A program made the translations under genes and the position numbers. From DATJHM01 sp035493895 (GTDB taxonomy: Bacteria; Chloroflexota; Ktedonobacteria; Ktedonobacterales; Ktedonobacteraceae): a stretch of 53,324 nucleotides of DNA. Location of the stretch: the NCBI GenBank assembly GCA_035493895.1, contig DATJHM010000187.1, forward strand, positions 1 through 53,324, written 5' to 3'. This document shows positions 16,872 through 26,013 of this stretch, one piece after another (within the stretch, counting starts at the first letter, position 1; each line of letters starts with the position of its first letter). The notes beneath the pieces were generated by a model. The model searched no databases, was not told where the DNA came from, and saw only the letters and a list, made by a program, of their open reading frames with translations.

Positions 16872-19278
16872 TGGCTGGCGAACGCTGGAATTGAAGATTG
16901 CTGGCATGGATTGTGCCGAATGCACGACCCATGTGCAACGTGCTCTGGCTGAGCTTCCGGGCGTGGCTGAGGCTCGCGTCTCTCTCACCTCAGAGAAAGC
17001 GATCGTTCGCTATGACGCGGCACACGCTGATCTCTCCACATTTCGCAAGGCGATTGAAGGTGCTGGATATCAGCTTGCACAGAAGACGCTGGAATTACGC
17101 ATTGGGGGTATGGATTGTGCTGAATGTACAGAACATGTCAGGGTTGCCCTGGCTGCCCTGCCGGGGGTGCAAGAGGCGCGAGTGTTCCTTTCCTCAGAAA
17201 AAGCCATCTTGCAGGTTGATCCTGCCCTGGTGAATGCACAGATCCTGCGTCAGGCGGTGATCGGAGCGGGCTATAGCGTTGTCGAAGTGACGGCTGAGCA
17301 GGGGGAGCAGCGCGGATCACGTTCGCTTGCCAGCTTTACTCGCCCCATTCTGACTCTTCTGGGGTTGGTCTTTGGTGTCGTTCTGCTGGTGGTGATTGTG
17401 GGGGAATGGCTCGGTCTCTTCGCACGCGTGACGGATGTGGTGCCCTGGTATCTGGGATGGGGGCTGGTTTTGCTGGCTGGCTATCCAATCTTCTGGAACG
17501 TTATCAAAGCTACACTACGTCGTCAGGTCATCTCGCATACCCTGATGAGTCTGGGCGTCATCGCGGCCCTTGCTGTGGGACAGTGGCCGACGGCCGTTGT
17601 GATTGTATTTTTCATGCGTGTGGGTGACTACGCAGAACATTTCACCACCGAGCGTTCACGGCAGGCGGTGAAACGTCTCACCGCCCTTGCTCCTCAGACT
17701 GCGCGGGTGGAGCGCGACGGAGGCGAGCAAGTCGTTCCCATCGTCGAGGTGACGCCGGGAGAGACGGTCATCGTGCGCCCGGGCGAATCTATCCCGGTTG
17801 ATGGAGCCGTACTCTCGGGTACCGCGACGGTGAATCAGGCGGCGATTACGGGCGAGTCCATGCCCGTCGAAGTGGCGGCAGGAAGCACGGTTTTCGCGGC
17901 GACCCTTGCCCAGTTGGGGAGTTTGCGCATACAGGTAACGCATGTTGGAGCCGATACGACCTTTGGGCGCGTGATCTCGATGGTCGAGGAAGCCGAAGCC
18001 CATCGTGCGCCAGTGCAACGCATCGCCGATCGCTTTTCGGCTTATTTCTTGCCAGTTGTGGCCACGATTGCTCTGCTGACATTCGTGTTCAGTCACAATC
18101 CCCTCTCCGCTGCGGCTGTCCTTGTGGTGGCCTGTTCTTGCTCCTTTGCGCTGGCAACTCCGATTGCCATGCTTGCATCCATCGGGGCGGCGGCCTCCCG
18201 TGGCCTCCTCGTCAAGGGCGGGAAGTATCTGGAGGCGCTTGCGCGGGCTGATATCGTATTTATTGACAAGACAGGAACGGTCACGTCTGGTCGTCCCGCG
18301 ATTACCGATATCGTGCCATTGGGAAGCGTAACTGCCGAAGAGGTGCTCGTGCTCGCGGCAAGCGTTGAGCGCGATTCTGAGCATCCGCTGGCGGAGGCTG
18401 TGCGCCAAAAAGCTGCTGAGGCGGGCCTGACGCTCCACACGGCCTCACACTTCGAAGCTGTTCCCGGCATGGGTGTGCGGGGACAGATCAATGGCGTACA
18501 GGTCTCCGTTGGCAATAGTCGCATGATGCACGCGCAAGCGCCCGAGCCACTCATCGATGCGCTGCTACAACAGGGGAAGACCCTGCTGCTGGTTGAGCGC
18601 GAGGAAATGCTCGTGGGGATCTTAGCGGCCGCAGATACCCTTCGCCCGGAGGTGCAAGGCGCTCTTGAACAGCTTCGCGCTCAGGGGATCAGGACCATCG
18701 AGCTATTGACGGGCGATCATCGACGGACGGCTGAGGCGCTCGCGGCGACGATGGGGATTTCGTGCCGGGCAGAGCTGCTGCCAGAAGACAAGATTCGCAT
18801 CGTGAAGGAAGCGCAGGAGCAGGGCCACATTGTCGTCATGATTGGCGATGGTGTGAATGACGCGCCCGCGCTGGCACAGGCTGATGTGGGGATCGCAATG
18901 GGCGTGATGGGAACGGATATTGCCCTGGAGGCGGCCCATGTTGCCCTGATGCAGGAGGATTGGCAGCTGGTGCCGGATCTCTTTACGATTGCGCGGCGTA
19001 CGATGCGCGTGGTAAAAACGAACCTCTCCTTCACTATTCTCTACAATCTCGTTGGCCTCTCTCTTGCCGCGTTGGGTATCTTGCCGCCAATCCTGGCCGC
19101 CGCCGCACAGTGCTTGCCCGATCTGGGCATCCTTGCCAATTCCTCACGCTTGCTGCATCAGAAACTGCCACCGCGAGCAGGCGTATCGCCCGCGCTCACG
19201 ATAGCCGTGGAGACGCCAGGAGACTCCTCCTGCGCTTGTGGTTCGCCCGGATGCTGTGGCACAATGGAGCCACGGTAG
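16852..19278 (+). CDS. P1B-type heavy-metal ATPase with two HMA domains, CSC motif and Cys-rich tail
   Basis: 808 residues from ATG 16852, which follows AAAGGAG and overlaps the end of the ArsR gene by 20 bases (translational coupling). Two metal-binding HMA domains carry GMDCAEC at about residues 18-24 and 86-92. The actuator has TGES, the P-loop DKTGTVTSG (D about 472), the P1B marker SEHPLAEAV, and the hinge GDGVNDAPALAQADVGIAMG. The transmembrane metal site reads ACSCSFALATP (C428-S-C430) instead of the usual CPC. The last helix has QCLPDLGILANSSRLL, with an Asp in the position that favours Zn/Cd/Pb in ZntA-type pumps. The tail ends CACGSPGCC, probably a further metal site. With the CmtR-like sensor, Cd/Pb/Zn efflux is the likeliest role. 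Confidence 0.94.
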   Translation: MSMTTPDGWRTLELKIAGMDCAECTTHVQRALAELPGVAEARVSLTSEKAIVRYDAAHADLSTFRKAIEGAGYQLAQKTLELRIGGMDCAECTEHVRVALAALPGVQEARVFLSSEKAILQVDPALVNAQILRQAVIGAGYSVVEVTAEQGEQRGSRSLASFTRPILTLLGLVFGVVLLVVIVGEWLGLFARVTDVVPWYLGWGLVLLAGYPIFWNVIKATLRRQVISHTLMSLGVIAALAVGQWPTAVVIVFFMRVGDYAEHFTTERSRQAVKRLTALAPQTARVERDGGEQVVPIVEVTPGETVIVRPGESIPVDGAVLSGTATVNQAAITGESMPVEVAAGSTVFAATLAQLGSLRIQVTHVGADTTFGRVISMVEEAEAHRAPVQRIADRFSAYFLPVVATIALLTFVFSHNPLSAAAVLVVACSCSFALATPIAMLASIGAAASRGLLVKGGKYLEALARADIVFIDKTGTVTSGRPAITDIVPLGSVTAEEVLVLAASVERDSEHPLAEAVRQKAAEAGLTLHTASHFEAVPGMGVRGQINGVQVSVGNSRMMHAQAPEPLIDALLQQGKTLLLVEREEMLVGILAAADTLRPEVQGALEQLRAQGIRTIELLTGDHRRTAEALAATMGISCRAELLPEDKIRIVKEAQEQGHIVVMIGDGVNDAPALAQADVGIAMGVMGTDIALEAAHVALMQEDWQLVPDLFTIARRTMRVVKTNLSFTILYNLVGLSLAALGILPPILAAAAQCLPDLGILANSSRLLHQKLPPRAGVSPALTIAVETPGDSSCACGSPGCCGTMEPR

Positions 19279-19491
19279 TAACGGCGCATGCTTGATAAGA
19301 ACGTGCAACCGTTTTGACTCATTTCGCGTAGAAAATAGAAGAGGCCATTGTGATATCGCTCTCTGTGTTTTTTCCTTTGCTCGCAGAAAAGAAGCGTGCG
19401 TTTTCCAGGTAGAGCCACCACATTGTCAATTTCAGAGAATTCGCTCATGCGTAAATGTGTCATTTCTTCTATTACTATTGTCGATAGTGCG

Positions 19492-19520
19492 TTGACGTTC
19501 GTAGTGTAGTCCTCTATACT
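19492..19520 (+). promoter_or_regulatory. Sigma-A-type promoter of the NRPS gene
   Basis: TTGACG (19492-19497), a 17-base spacer, TATACT (19515-19520), 122 bases before the NRPS ATG. A good consensus match. The long leader shows no known riboswitch that I can recognise. Confidence 0.65.
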
Positions 19521-19642
19521 TAAGAAAGAGCAAGGACAGAAAAAAGATATCACATGATACAAAGGTCGAAACCGGCCATACTTTCACCTGGAGAAACATC
19601 GTTAAGAATGTTTTATGAACAAAGAAAGTTTAAGTATCGCTT

Positions 19643-22600
19643 ATGAATACTCTATCGTCTTACGAGAGCAGACTGTCGGAGCATGCCAGGCTGTCTCTCG
19701 CATCTTTCTCTCAGCAGCGTCTCTGGTTTCTCCAACAGTGGAATCCGGAGCAGAGTCACGCGATTACCTCGTTTATCCTGAGCATTGATGGGCCATTGCA
19801 TCGGGAAGCTCTTGAACACAGCCTCAATAAGATCGTGCAACGCCATGAGATATTACGCACGACTTTTGCCTTTCTTGAAGGGCACCTCACACAAGTTATT
19901 GCCCCCAGCTTGACGTTCCCTCTTCCTGTCTGTGACCTGCAACATTTTCCCGAGGGGGAATGGATGCCGTATGTGCAGCGTGAAGTGCAACATATGGCGT
20001 CTCAATCGTTCGATCTGGCACATGGTCCCCTTTTGAGGGTGGCGTTGTTACGCTGTGCGCAAGAGCGACATTTCCTGATATTTCTTGCCCACCAGGGCAT
20101 TATTGATGCCCAATCCAGGGATATCTTTCTCCAGGAGCTTGCTACATTTTACCGGGCCTATGTTACTGATCGGCCTTCATCTGTCTCGACACCTCCCTTA
20201 CAGTATACGGATTTTGCGCTGCAACAGCAGGAATGGGTAGGTCGCCAGGATGCGCTTGCCCCACATCTGGCCTACTGGCAGCATCTTCTCGATCGGGCTC
20301 CTGCCGTTCTCGATCTGCCAATGAGTCATTCTACGCGCACGACGGTGACGGATCACGGTGGGGCGCACCAGTTCGCGCTCCCGGCGAAGTTGAGGGAAGC
20401 GCTCAATGGGTTGTGTCGGCAAGACGATGTCGAGCTTTTTACGCCCCTCCTGGCCGCGTTCGCCGCGCTCCTCTCTCGCTATAGCGGGCAAGACGATTTT
20501 TGCCTTGGCAGCTCTTCTGGCAAGCGTTCCTGGCCGGGAACGGAGACGCTCATCGGGAATTTCGTGAATACGCTGATGTTGCGCGTTGACCTTTCAGGCG
20601 ATCCGACCTTTCAAGAACTGGTCGCTCGCATACATACTATGGTGACGGCTTCATGCGCACATGCCAATGTCCCTTTTGAGTATGTGATGAAAGAACTTCA
20701 CCTGGAGCATCATGGGCAGAATGCCCCTTTCCAGGTATTTTTTGCGCTTGAGCCGTCTGTCTCCTCTCTCCCTCCAGGATGGAGCCTGCTGCCCATTCAG
20801 GGAGAGACGGAGCACGCGCAGTTCGATCTCTCGCTGGTCTTGACGGAGTATCCTGAGGGGCTGCACGGATGTGTTGAATACCGTACCGATCTGTTTGATG
20901 CTGCCACGATTGAGCGTCTGGTGGGACACTGGTTGACGCTGCTAGAGGCCGCAGTACTGCAACCTGCCCAACGTCTGGCCTTGCTGCCGATGATTACGGA
21001 GGCGGAGCGCCAGCAGGCGGTCGTGGCGTGGAATGCCACCCAAGCGCCTTATCCCCGCGATACGCCTCTCCATCAGCTCTTTGAAGAGCAGGTCGCACGG
21101 ACGCCTGCTGCCACTGCCGTCTCCTTCGCAACGCAACAGCTGACCTATGGTGATCTCAATGCTCAGGCCAATCGTCTGGCACATGCGCTGCGGGAGAAGG
21201 GGGTGGGACCGGATACGCTGGTCGGCATCTTCGTGGAGCGCTCTCTGGACATGGTCGTGGGGCTGCTTGGTATTCTGAAAGCCGGGGGAGCCTATGTTCC
21301 GCTCGATCCGACCTATCCGTCAGATCGCATTTCTTTTATGTTAGAGGATGCGCAGACCGCAGTGCTCGTCACCCAGAGCCATCTCATGAGCCATCTGCCC
21401 GCGCATACGGCCAGCGTCGTCTGCCTGGATGCTGATGCCGACTGGTTGCAGCAACAGCCCACCACGAATCCCTCCCCTGTGAATACCGTGGACCATCTCG
21501 CCTATGTGATTTATACGTCCGGTTCTACGGGACGGCCGAAGGGCGTACAACTTTGCCATCGTTCGGTCGTGAACTTTATGATCTCTATGCGTCAGCAGCC
21601 CGGACTCTCGCCTGAGGACCGGTTGCTCGCTGTGACCACGTTGTCCTTCGATATCGCAGGACTCGAGATCTATCTGCCTTTGATCACTGGCGCGCAGGTG
21701 ATCATTGCCAGTTCGGCGATGGTTTCAGATGGCGCAGCTCTTGCGCAGACTATCGCGCAGGAGCGTATCACGGTCATGCAGGCTACGCCCATTACCTGGC
21801 GCATCTTGCTGGCATCGGGCTGGCAGGGGAGCCCGCAATTGCGGGTGTTCTGTGGTGGCGAAGCGCTCCCTCTCGATCTGGCGCAACAATTACGAGCGAA
21901 GGTGGCCGCTCTCTGGAACCTGTATGGGCCAACGGAAACGACGATCTGGTCTGCGGCACAAGCAATTCAGCCGGAGGACGAACGCATCTCCATTGGTCGC
22001 CCGATTGCTAATACCGAATTCTACCTGCTCGATCCCAACCTGCAACTGGTGCCTATCGGCGTGCCTGGCGAACTCTTTATTGGCGGTGATGGTCTGGCCC
22101 GTGGCTACTTACGCCGTCCAGAACTGACGCAAGAACGCTTTATTGCTCACCCCTTTCAGCATGAGGCAGGCGCTCGCCTCTATCGCACTGGCGATCTGGC
22201 GTATTATCAGCCAGATGGTACTATCGTTGTGATGGGACGCCTGGATCATCAGGTCAAGGTGCGTGGGTTTCGTATTGAACTGGGCGAGATAGAAGCCGTC
22301 ATCAGCCAATATCCCTCTGTGCAGCAGGTGGTCGTTGTCGTGCGCGAAGATACGCCGGGCGATAGCCGACTGGTCGCATATGTGGTGCCCCAGGCCCAGG
22401 AGCAACTGGTGCGTGAGAACCTGCATCAGTATGTCCAGGAACATCTCCCGGCCTATATGCTCCCGTACACCTATGTCGTGATGGAGGCATTCCCGCTCAC
22501 GCTCAACGGCAAAATTGATCGTCGCGCGCTGCCAGCTCCTGAGGCGAGCAGGCAGGAAGAGGCAAGCACATTTGTCGCTCCTGAGACCTTTTTGCAACAA

Positions 22601-23659
22601 CAACTGGTGACTTTGTGGGAGGACCTCTTGCAGGTGCGCCCACTCGGGATTCGCGATAACTTTTTCGAGATGGGTGGACATTCGTTCCTGGCGATGCGTC
22701 TGGTTGAGCGTATTGAGCAGGCCTACGGGAAAAAGCTTCCCCTCTCGACGCTGTTTGCCGAGGCAACTGTTGAGCACGTGGCCCAGGTCTTGCAGCAAGA
22801 AGAGTCAGGTGAAGTGCAACCGGAAACGCGCACTCCCTGGTTTGCTGTGCAGGCCGATGGCACGAAGCGTCCCTTTTTCTTCTTACATGGACAATGGGAG
22901 GGGGGAGCCTTTTATAGCCTGGAACTCGCGCGTGCCCTGGGCTCAGATCAACCGTTCTATCTGCTGGACACCTATCGTTTTGTTGAGGAGGAGATGCCGC
23001 CAACGATAGAGGAGATGGCTACGGCGCACCTGGATGTTTTGCGCCGTCTACAGCCGGAGGGACCCTACCAGTTTGGTGGTTGGTGCAACGGGGGTTTGAT
23101 CGGCTATGAGATGGCCCGGCAACTGCGCGCACAGGGGCAGCGCGTTGACCTGCTCGTCCTGATGGATGCCGATGCGCCCGGTTTTCGTTTTCGCGAGGAA
23201 CGTCGTTGTATCGATCGCCTGATTGCACGGCTACGCTTGAATCCACAGAAGCAGGTGGACTGGTTTCTCCGCTATCGACATATGCGCCTCTTCCTCTATG
23301 ATCTCAAGCTCTATGTGCGGAATGTGCTGGCTTCTCGTCCGCAACCGGAGGATGCTGATGACATGTCCTGGGCTGCTTGCTGGAAACGGTTCTTCCTGAG
23401 CAAGAAAGCGCTACGCCAGGATTGGCTCGGCGTCTATGAATGGGCCGCAGCTGGCTATCAGCCCTCTGCCTATCCCGAGAAAGTCACCTTCTTCTGGACG
23501 CAAGAGGAGCCGTGGCGAAAAAACAAATGGTCCCCCTGGATTACCAGGAATGAGCTGGATATCCACATCATCCCAGGCAATCATATCACCAGCCGAACGC
23601 GCTATCTCTCCGTCTTAGCAGAACATTTACGTTCATCTATGCAATCGATATCAGAGTAG
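19643..23659 (+). CDS. Solo non-ribosomal peptide synthetase module, C-A-PCP-TE, predicted glycine-activating
   Basis: 1338 residues in one module. Condensation domain (about 15-450): the HHxxxDG motif is altered to HQGIIDA at H150-Q151. Adenylation domain (about 475-985): YTSGSTGRPKG (from Y624), YGPTETTIW, YRTGDLAYY, LDHQVKVRGFRIELGE and LNGKIDR. Pocket residues aligned by eye to GrsA give D-I-L-Q-F-G-L-I-W-K, one change from a known glycine code. Carrier domain (about 985-1050): FFEMGGHSFLAMRL with phosphopantetheine Ser about 1014. Thioesterase (about 1075-1335): GGWCNGG, so the nucleophile is Cys (about 1148), not Ser; DADAPG and GNHIT supply likely Asp and His. The ribosome site is weak. 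No MbtH, PPTase, transporter or tailoring gene is adjacent. Architecture is firm; product unknown. Confidence 0.93.
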   Translation: MNTLSSYESRLSEHARLSLASFSQQRLWFLQQWNPEQSHAITSFILSIDGPLHREALEHSLNKIVQRHEILRTTFAFLEGHLTQVIAPSLTFPLPVCDLQHFPEGEWMPYVQREVQHMASQSFDLAHGPLLRVALLRCAQERHFLIFLAHQGIIDAQSRDIFLQELATFYRAYVTDRPSSVSTPPLQYTDFALQQQEWVGRQDALAPHLAYWQHLLDRAPAVLDLPMSHSTRTTVTDHGGAHQFALPAKLREALNGLCRQDDVELFTPLLAAFAALLSRYSGQDDFCLGSSSGKRSWPGTETLIGNFVNTLMLRVDLSGDPTFQELVARIHTMVTASCAHANVPFEYVMKELHLEHHGQNAPFQVFFALEPSVSSLPPGWSLLPIQGETEHAQFDLSLVLTEYPEGLHGCVEYRTDLFDAATIERLVGHWLTLLEAAVLQPAQRLALLPMITEAERQQAVVAWNATQAPYPRDTPLHQLFEEQVARTPAATAVSFATQQLTYGDLNAQANRLAHALREKGVGPDTLVGIFVERSLDMVVGLLGILKAGGAYVPLDPTYPSDRISFMLEDAQTAVLVTQSHLMSHLPAHTASVVCLDADADWLQQQPTTNPSPVNTVDHLAYVIYTSGSTGRPKGVQLCHRSVVNFMISMRQQPGLSPEDRLLAVTTLSFDIAGLEIYLPLITGAQVIIASSAMVSDGAALAQTIAQERITVMQATPITWRILLASGWQGSPQLRVFCGGEALPLDLAQQLRAKVAALWNLYGPTETTIWSAAQAIQPEDERISIGRPIANTEFYLLDPNLQLVPIGVPGELFIGGDGLARGYLRRPELTQERFIAHPFQHEAGARLYRTGDLAYYQPDGTIVVMGRLDHQVKVRGFRIELGEIEAVISQYPSVQQVVVVVREDTPGDSRLVAYVVPQAQEQLVRENLHQYVQEHLPAYMLPYTYVVMEAFPLTLNGKIDRRALPAPEASRQEEASTFVAPETFLQQQLVTLWEDLLQVRPLGIRDNFFEMGGHSFLAMRLVERIEQAYGKKLPLSTLFAEATVEHVAQVLQQEESGEVQPETRTPWFAVQADGTKRPFFFLHGQWEGGAFYSLELARALGSDQPFYLLDTYRFVEEEMPPTIEEMATAHLDVLRRLQPEGPYQFGGWCNGGLIGYEMARQLRAQGQRVDLLVLMDADAPGFRFREERRCIDRLIARLRLNPQKQVDWFLRYRHMRLFLYDLKLYVRNVLASRPQPEDADDMSWAACWKRFFLSKKALRQDWLGVYEWAAAGYQPSAYPEKVTFFWTQEEPWRKNKWSPWITRNELDIHIIPGNHITSRTRYLSVLAEHLRSSMQSISE

Positions 23660-23662
23660 CTG

Positions 23663-23705
23663 AATGGCGTCCGGGCAGCCTACGATCCCGCTCGCTCCGC
23701 AGGCA
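23663..23705 (+). repeat. Dispersed repeat family 1, partial copy
   Basis: AATGGCGTCCGGG followed closely by CGATCCCGCTCGCTCCGC matches part of the copies at 27.9 and 40.5 kb (ATGGCGTCCGGGAACTCGC, then a CCCGCTNGCTCCGC-type block). Only one flank is present. It lies right after the NRPS stop. Confidence 0.6.
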
Positions 23706-23716
23706 ATCCCGCAACA

Positions 23717-23766
23717 ACGATCATCCCGGCCTCACAATGCACGAGTTGTGAGGTCGGGATGATCGT
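23717..23766. terminator. Long stem-loop between convergent NRPS and hydrolase genes
   Basis: A 21-base arm at 23717-23737 pairs with 23746-23766 across an 8-base loop, with only one G-T mismatch (arms begin ACGATCATCCCG and end CGGGATGATCGT). Very stable in either direction; no clear T tract follows, so function as a terminator is inferred from its place between two convergent genes. Confidence 0.7.
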
Positions 23767-23919
23767 CCCCCCATTGGCTGGTGTCAGGTGAAACATGTTC
23801 TTCTCGCACAATCGCGACCGTTACCGGGCAGGCATAAAGCGAAGGAAATCGTTAACCTGACGCTTATAGGACGCCATTGCGTTGCTTTCGGTGTCCCTAC
23901 CTACGGTTTGGCGCGTCGT

Positions 23920-24747
23920 CTAGGCGCGCAAAAATGTCAGCAGGTCGGCATTGAACTGCTCTTTGTGGGTGAGTGCGAGGCCATGGTCGGCACCAGGATA
24001 GATCTTCAATGTGGCATTTTTGACGATCTTTGCGGCCAGGAGGGCCGAAGCGCCGATGGGTACGATCTGGTCATCATCTCCATGGACGAACAGGGTGGGG
24101 ATGTCGAACTTCTTGAGATCGTCCGTGAGATCGGTCTCGGAGAAGGCCCTGACGCAATCGTAAGCGCCTTTGAGGCCAACCTGCATCGACCACAGCCAGA
24201 ACGAGTCGCGTAGACCTTGCGAGACGTGGGAATCTGGCCTGTTTGCCCCGAAGAAGGGGATGCTGAGATCCTTGTAGAATTGCGAACGGTCCCCCGCAAC
24301 GCCAGCACGGATGGCATCGAACGCCTCTATCGGCGTGCCATTCGGGTTGGCCTCGGTCTTGAGCATCAGCGGAGTGATCGCGCCCACCAGCACGACTTTG
24401 GCGATGCGCGCTGTGCCATGCCGACCGATGTAGCGAGCAACCTCGCCACCTCCCGTAGAATGACCAACGAGCACGACATTTTTGAGATCCAATGTTTCGA
24501 GCAACTCCGCGAGGTCATCGGCGTATGTGTCTAGATTATGACCATCCCAGGTCTGACTGGAGCGTCCATGGCTGCGGCGATCGTGCGCAATCGCGCGATA
24601 GCCGTGGGAGGCCACAAAGAGGAGTTGATCGTCCCAGGCGTCGGCATTCAGGGGCCAACCGTGACTGAAGACGACCGGTTGGCCGGTTCCCCAGTCTTTA
24701 TAGAAAATGCTCGTTCCGTCGTGGGTGGTAATAGTGCCTGTACTCAT
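23920..24747 (-). CDS. Alpha/beta hydrolase of the non-haem chloroperoxidase type
   Basis: 275 residues from ATG 24747, with AAAGGAG 11 bases upstream. It shows the cofactor-free haloperoxidase/esterase pattern: GTSIFYKDWGTGQPVVFSHG, WPLNADAWDDQLLF, AHDRRSHGRSSQ, the nucleophile elbow VLVGHSTGGGEVARY (Ser), the acid in HGDDDQIVP and the His in YPGADHGL. Family members are serine esterases that can make peracids and so halogenate in vitro; the physiological reaction is usually ester or lactone hydrolysis. It follows the LysR gene on the same strand, 181 bases downstream, so it may be that regulator's target. Confidence 0.9.
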   Translation of the reverse strand: MSTGTITTHDGTSIFYKDWGTGQPVVFSHGWPLNADAWDDQLLFVASHGYRAIAHDRRSHGRSSQTWDGHNLDTYADDLAELLETLDLKNVVLVGHSTGGGEVARYIGRHGTARIAKVVLVGAITPLMLKTEANPNGTPIEAFDAIRAGVAGDRSQFYKDLSIPFFGANRPDSHVSQGLRDSFWLWSMQVGLKGAYDCVRAFSETDLTDDLKKFDIPTLFVHGDDDQIVPIGASALLAAKIVKNATLKIYPGADHGLALTHKEQFNADLLTFLRA

Positions 24748-24928
24748 AGGATATATTTCTCCTTTCAAGAGAACCTGTCTGCGCTATGGGCGCATGTCCT
24801 CATCTATAATAGAGCCAGAGCACGTATATGTCCAATATATGTTTGGTCTCGTTTTGATATAGAAAAGATATCGGATGATCGTTGTGCTGGCGCGTCTGCT
24901 CTTCAGGGAGACTGCGCCCGGGTCCATT

Positions 24929-25888
24929 TTAGTCTGCTCCAGCTGCGGTATATTTTGCCAGGCTCGCCGTTTCTTCTCTTACTTCTGGCGCTATAACTTC
25001 TTTAACCACACGGAGGAAAGCGTCCACCAGAGGAGAGTGTTTATCTCGACGCCACACAAGGTTGAACTCCGCAATTGGTGTGGGGTCTATCAGGTTAAGG
25101 AAGACGACCTCCTGATTGTTTGACAGTCTGGTGGTGCTTGCGGTAATCAGGCCGATGCCAAGTCCTGCGGCGACCAGGCTCAGCACAATGGGAAGCTGGT
25201 TGACTTCCTGCACGATGCGGGGCCGAAAGGAGGCCTGATCAAAGAGGCGAGTCATATAGTCATAGGTGCTGGGATCAAACTGGCGCGCGAACCAGATCCA
25301 CGGCTCATTCGCGAGTGCGGCAAAGGGCAGGGGCGAGTGTCCTGCCAGACGATGGTTTCTGGGGACAACGGCCACCACAGGCTCACGCAGGAGGCATTGC
25401 TGAACCAGGGGTGTCTCATCTTCAGACGCGAGGGTCAGCGATGCATGCGTCGCAAAACTGATATCTAGTTCGTTTGTGTCGAGCTGTTTCATTTGCTCAA
25501 GCGTCACCAGATCGCGCATCACGATCTCAACATCGGGATACTGCGTGCGATACCGGTACATAATGGTCGGAAAAAGTGGGCAATGTAAGAAGCTGGTGTA
25601 ACCAATCGTTAACTGTCCCAGCTCTCCCTTGCTGGCGCGTTTCGCGCGCTTCTCGGCCTGCTCGGCTTGCGCGAGAATGCGGGTGGCGTCTTCCAGAAAT
25701 ACCTTCCCAGCCACGGTCAACTCTATCTGACGGTGGGTTCGATCAAAGAGCTGCACGCCAAGCTCTTTCTCCAGATCGTGAATCTGCTGGCTCAGGGGCG
25801 GCTGTGCCATGAGTAAGTGCTCTGCTGCGCGGCGAAAGTTGTGGTGTTCGGCTACCGCCACAAAGTAACGCAGGTGCCGGAGTTCCAT
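24929..25888 (-). CDS. LysR family transcriptional regulator
   Basis: 319 residues; AAGGGAG precedes the ATG. N-terminal winged HTH: MELRHLRYFVAVAEHHNFRR, then HLLMAQPPLSQQIHDLEKEL and GVQLFDRTHRQIELT. The effector domain begins LGQLTIGYTSFLHCPLFPTI and keeps EPVVAVVPRNHRLAG and VAAGLGIGLI. The fold resembles the BenM/CatM/AlsR group that senses small carboxylates or aromatics. It lies upstream of a chloroperoxidase-like hydrolase on the same strand; no divergent partner is present, so the target gene is uncertain. Confidence 0.92.
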   Translation of the reverse strand: MELRHLRYFVAVAEHHNFRRAAEHLLMAQPPLSQQIHDLEKELGVQLFDRTHRQIELTVAGKVFLEDATRILAQAEQAEKRAKRASKGELGQLTIGYTSFLHCPLFPTIMYRYRTQYPDVEIVMRDLVTLEQMKQLDTNELDISFATHASLTLASEDETPLVQQCLLREPVVAVVPRNHRLAGHSPLPFAALANEPWIWFARQFDPSTYDYMTRLFDQASFRPRIVQEVNQLPIVLSLVAAGLGIGLITASTTRLSNNQEVVFLNLIDPTPIAEFNLVWRRDKHSPLVDAFLRVVKEVIAPEVREETASLAKYTAAGAD

Positions 25889-26013
25889 GCTTTGCTCCCT
25901 TTCCTGATCGCTCGTGTTTCGATGCGTTTATTGCGACAGCCTCCGCTCGTTCTCTCTCAGGATGGCTGTGATTCCATCCCTATACTATGATAAGGGTAGA
26001 TCTTCTGCAAGGA

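Noticed and set aside
17656..18438. 260-residue antisense frame within the P1B-ATPase
   Set aside because: Opposite to a gene with all catalytic motifs; shadow frame.
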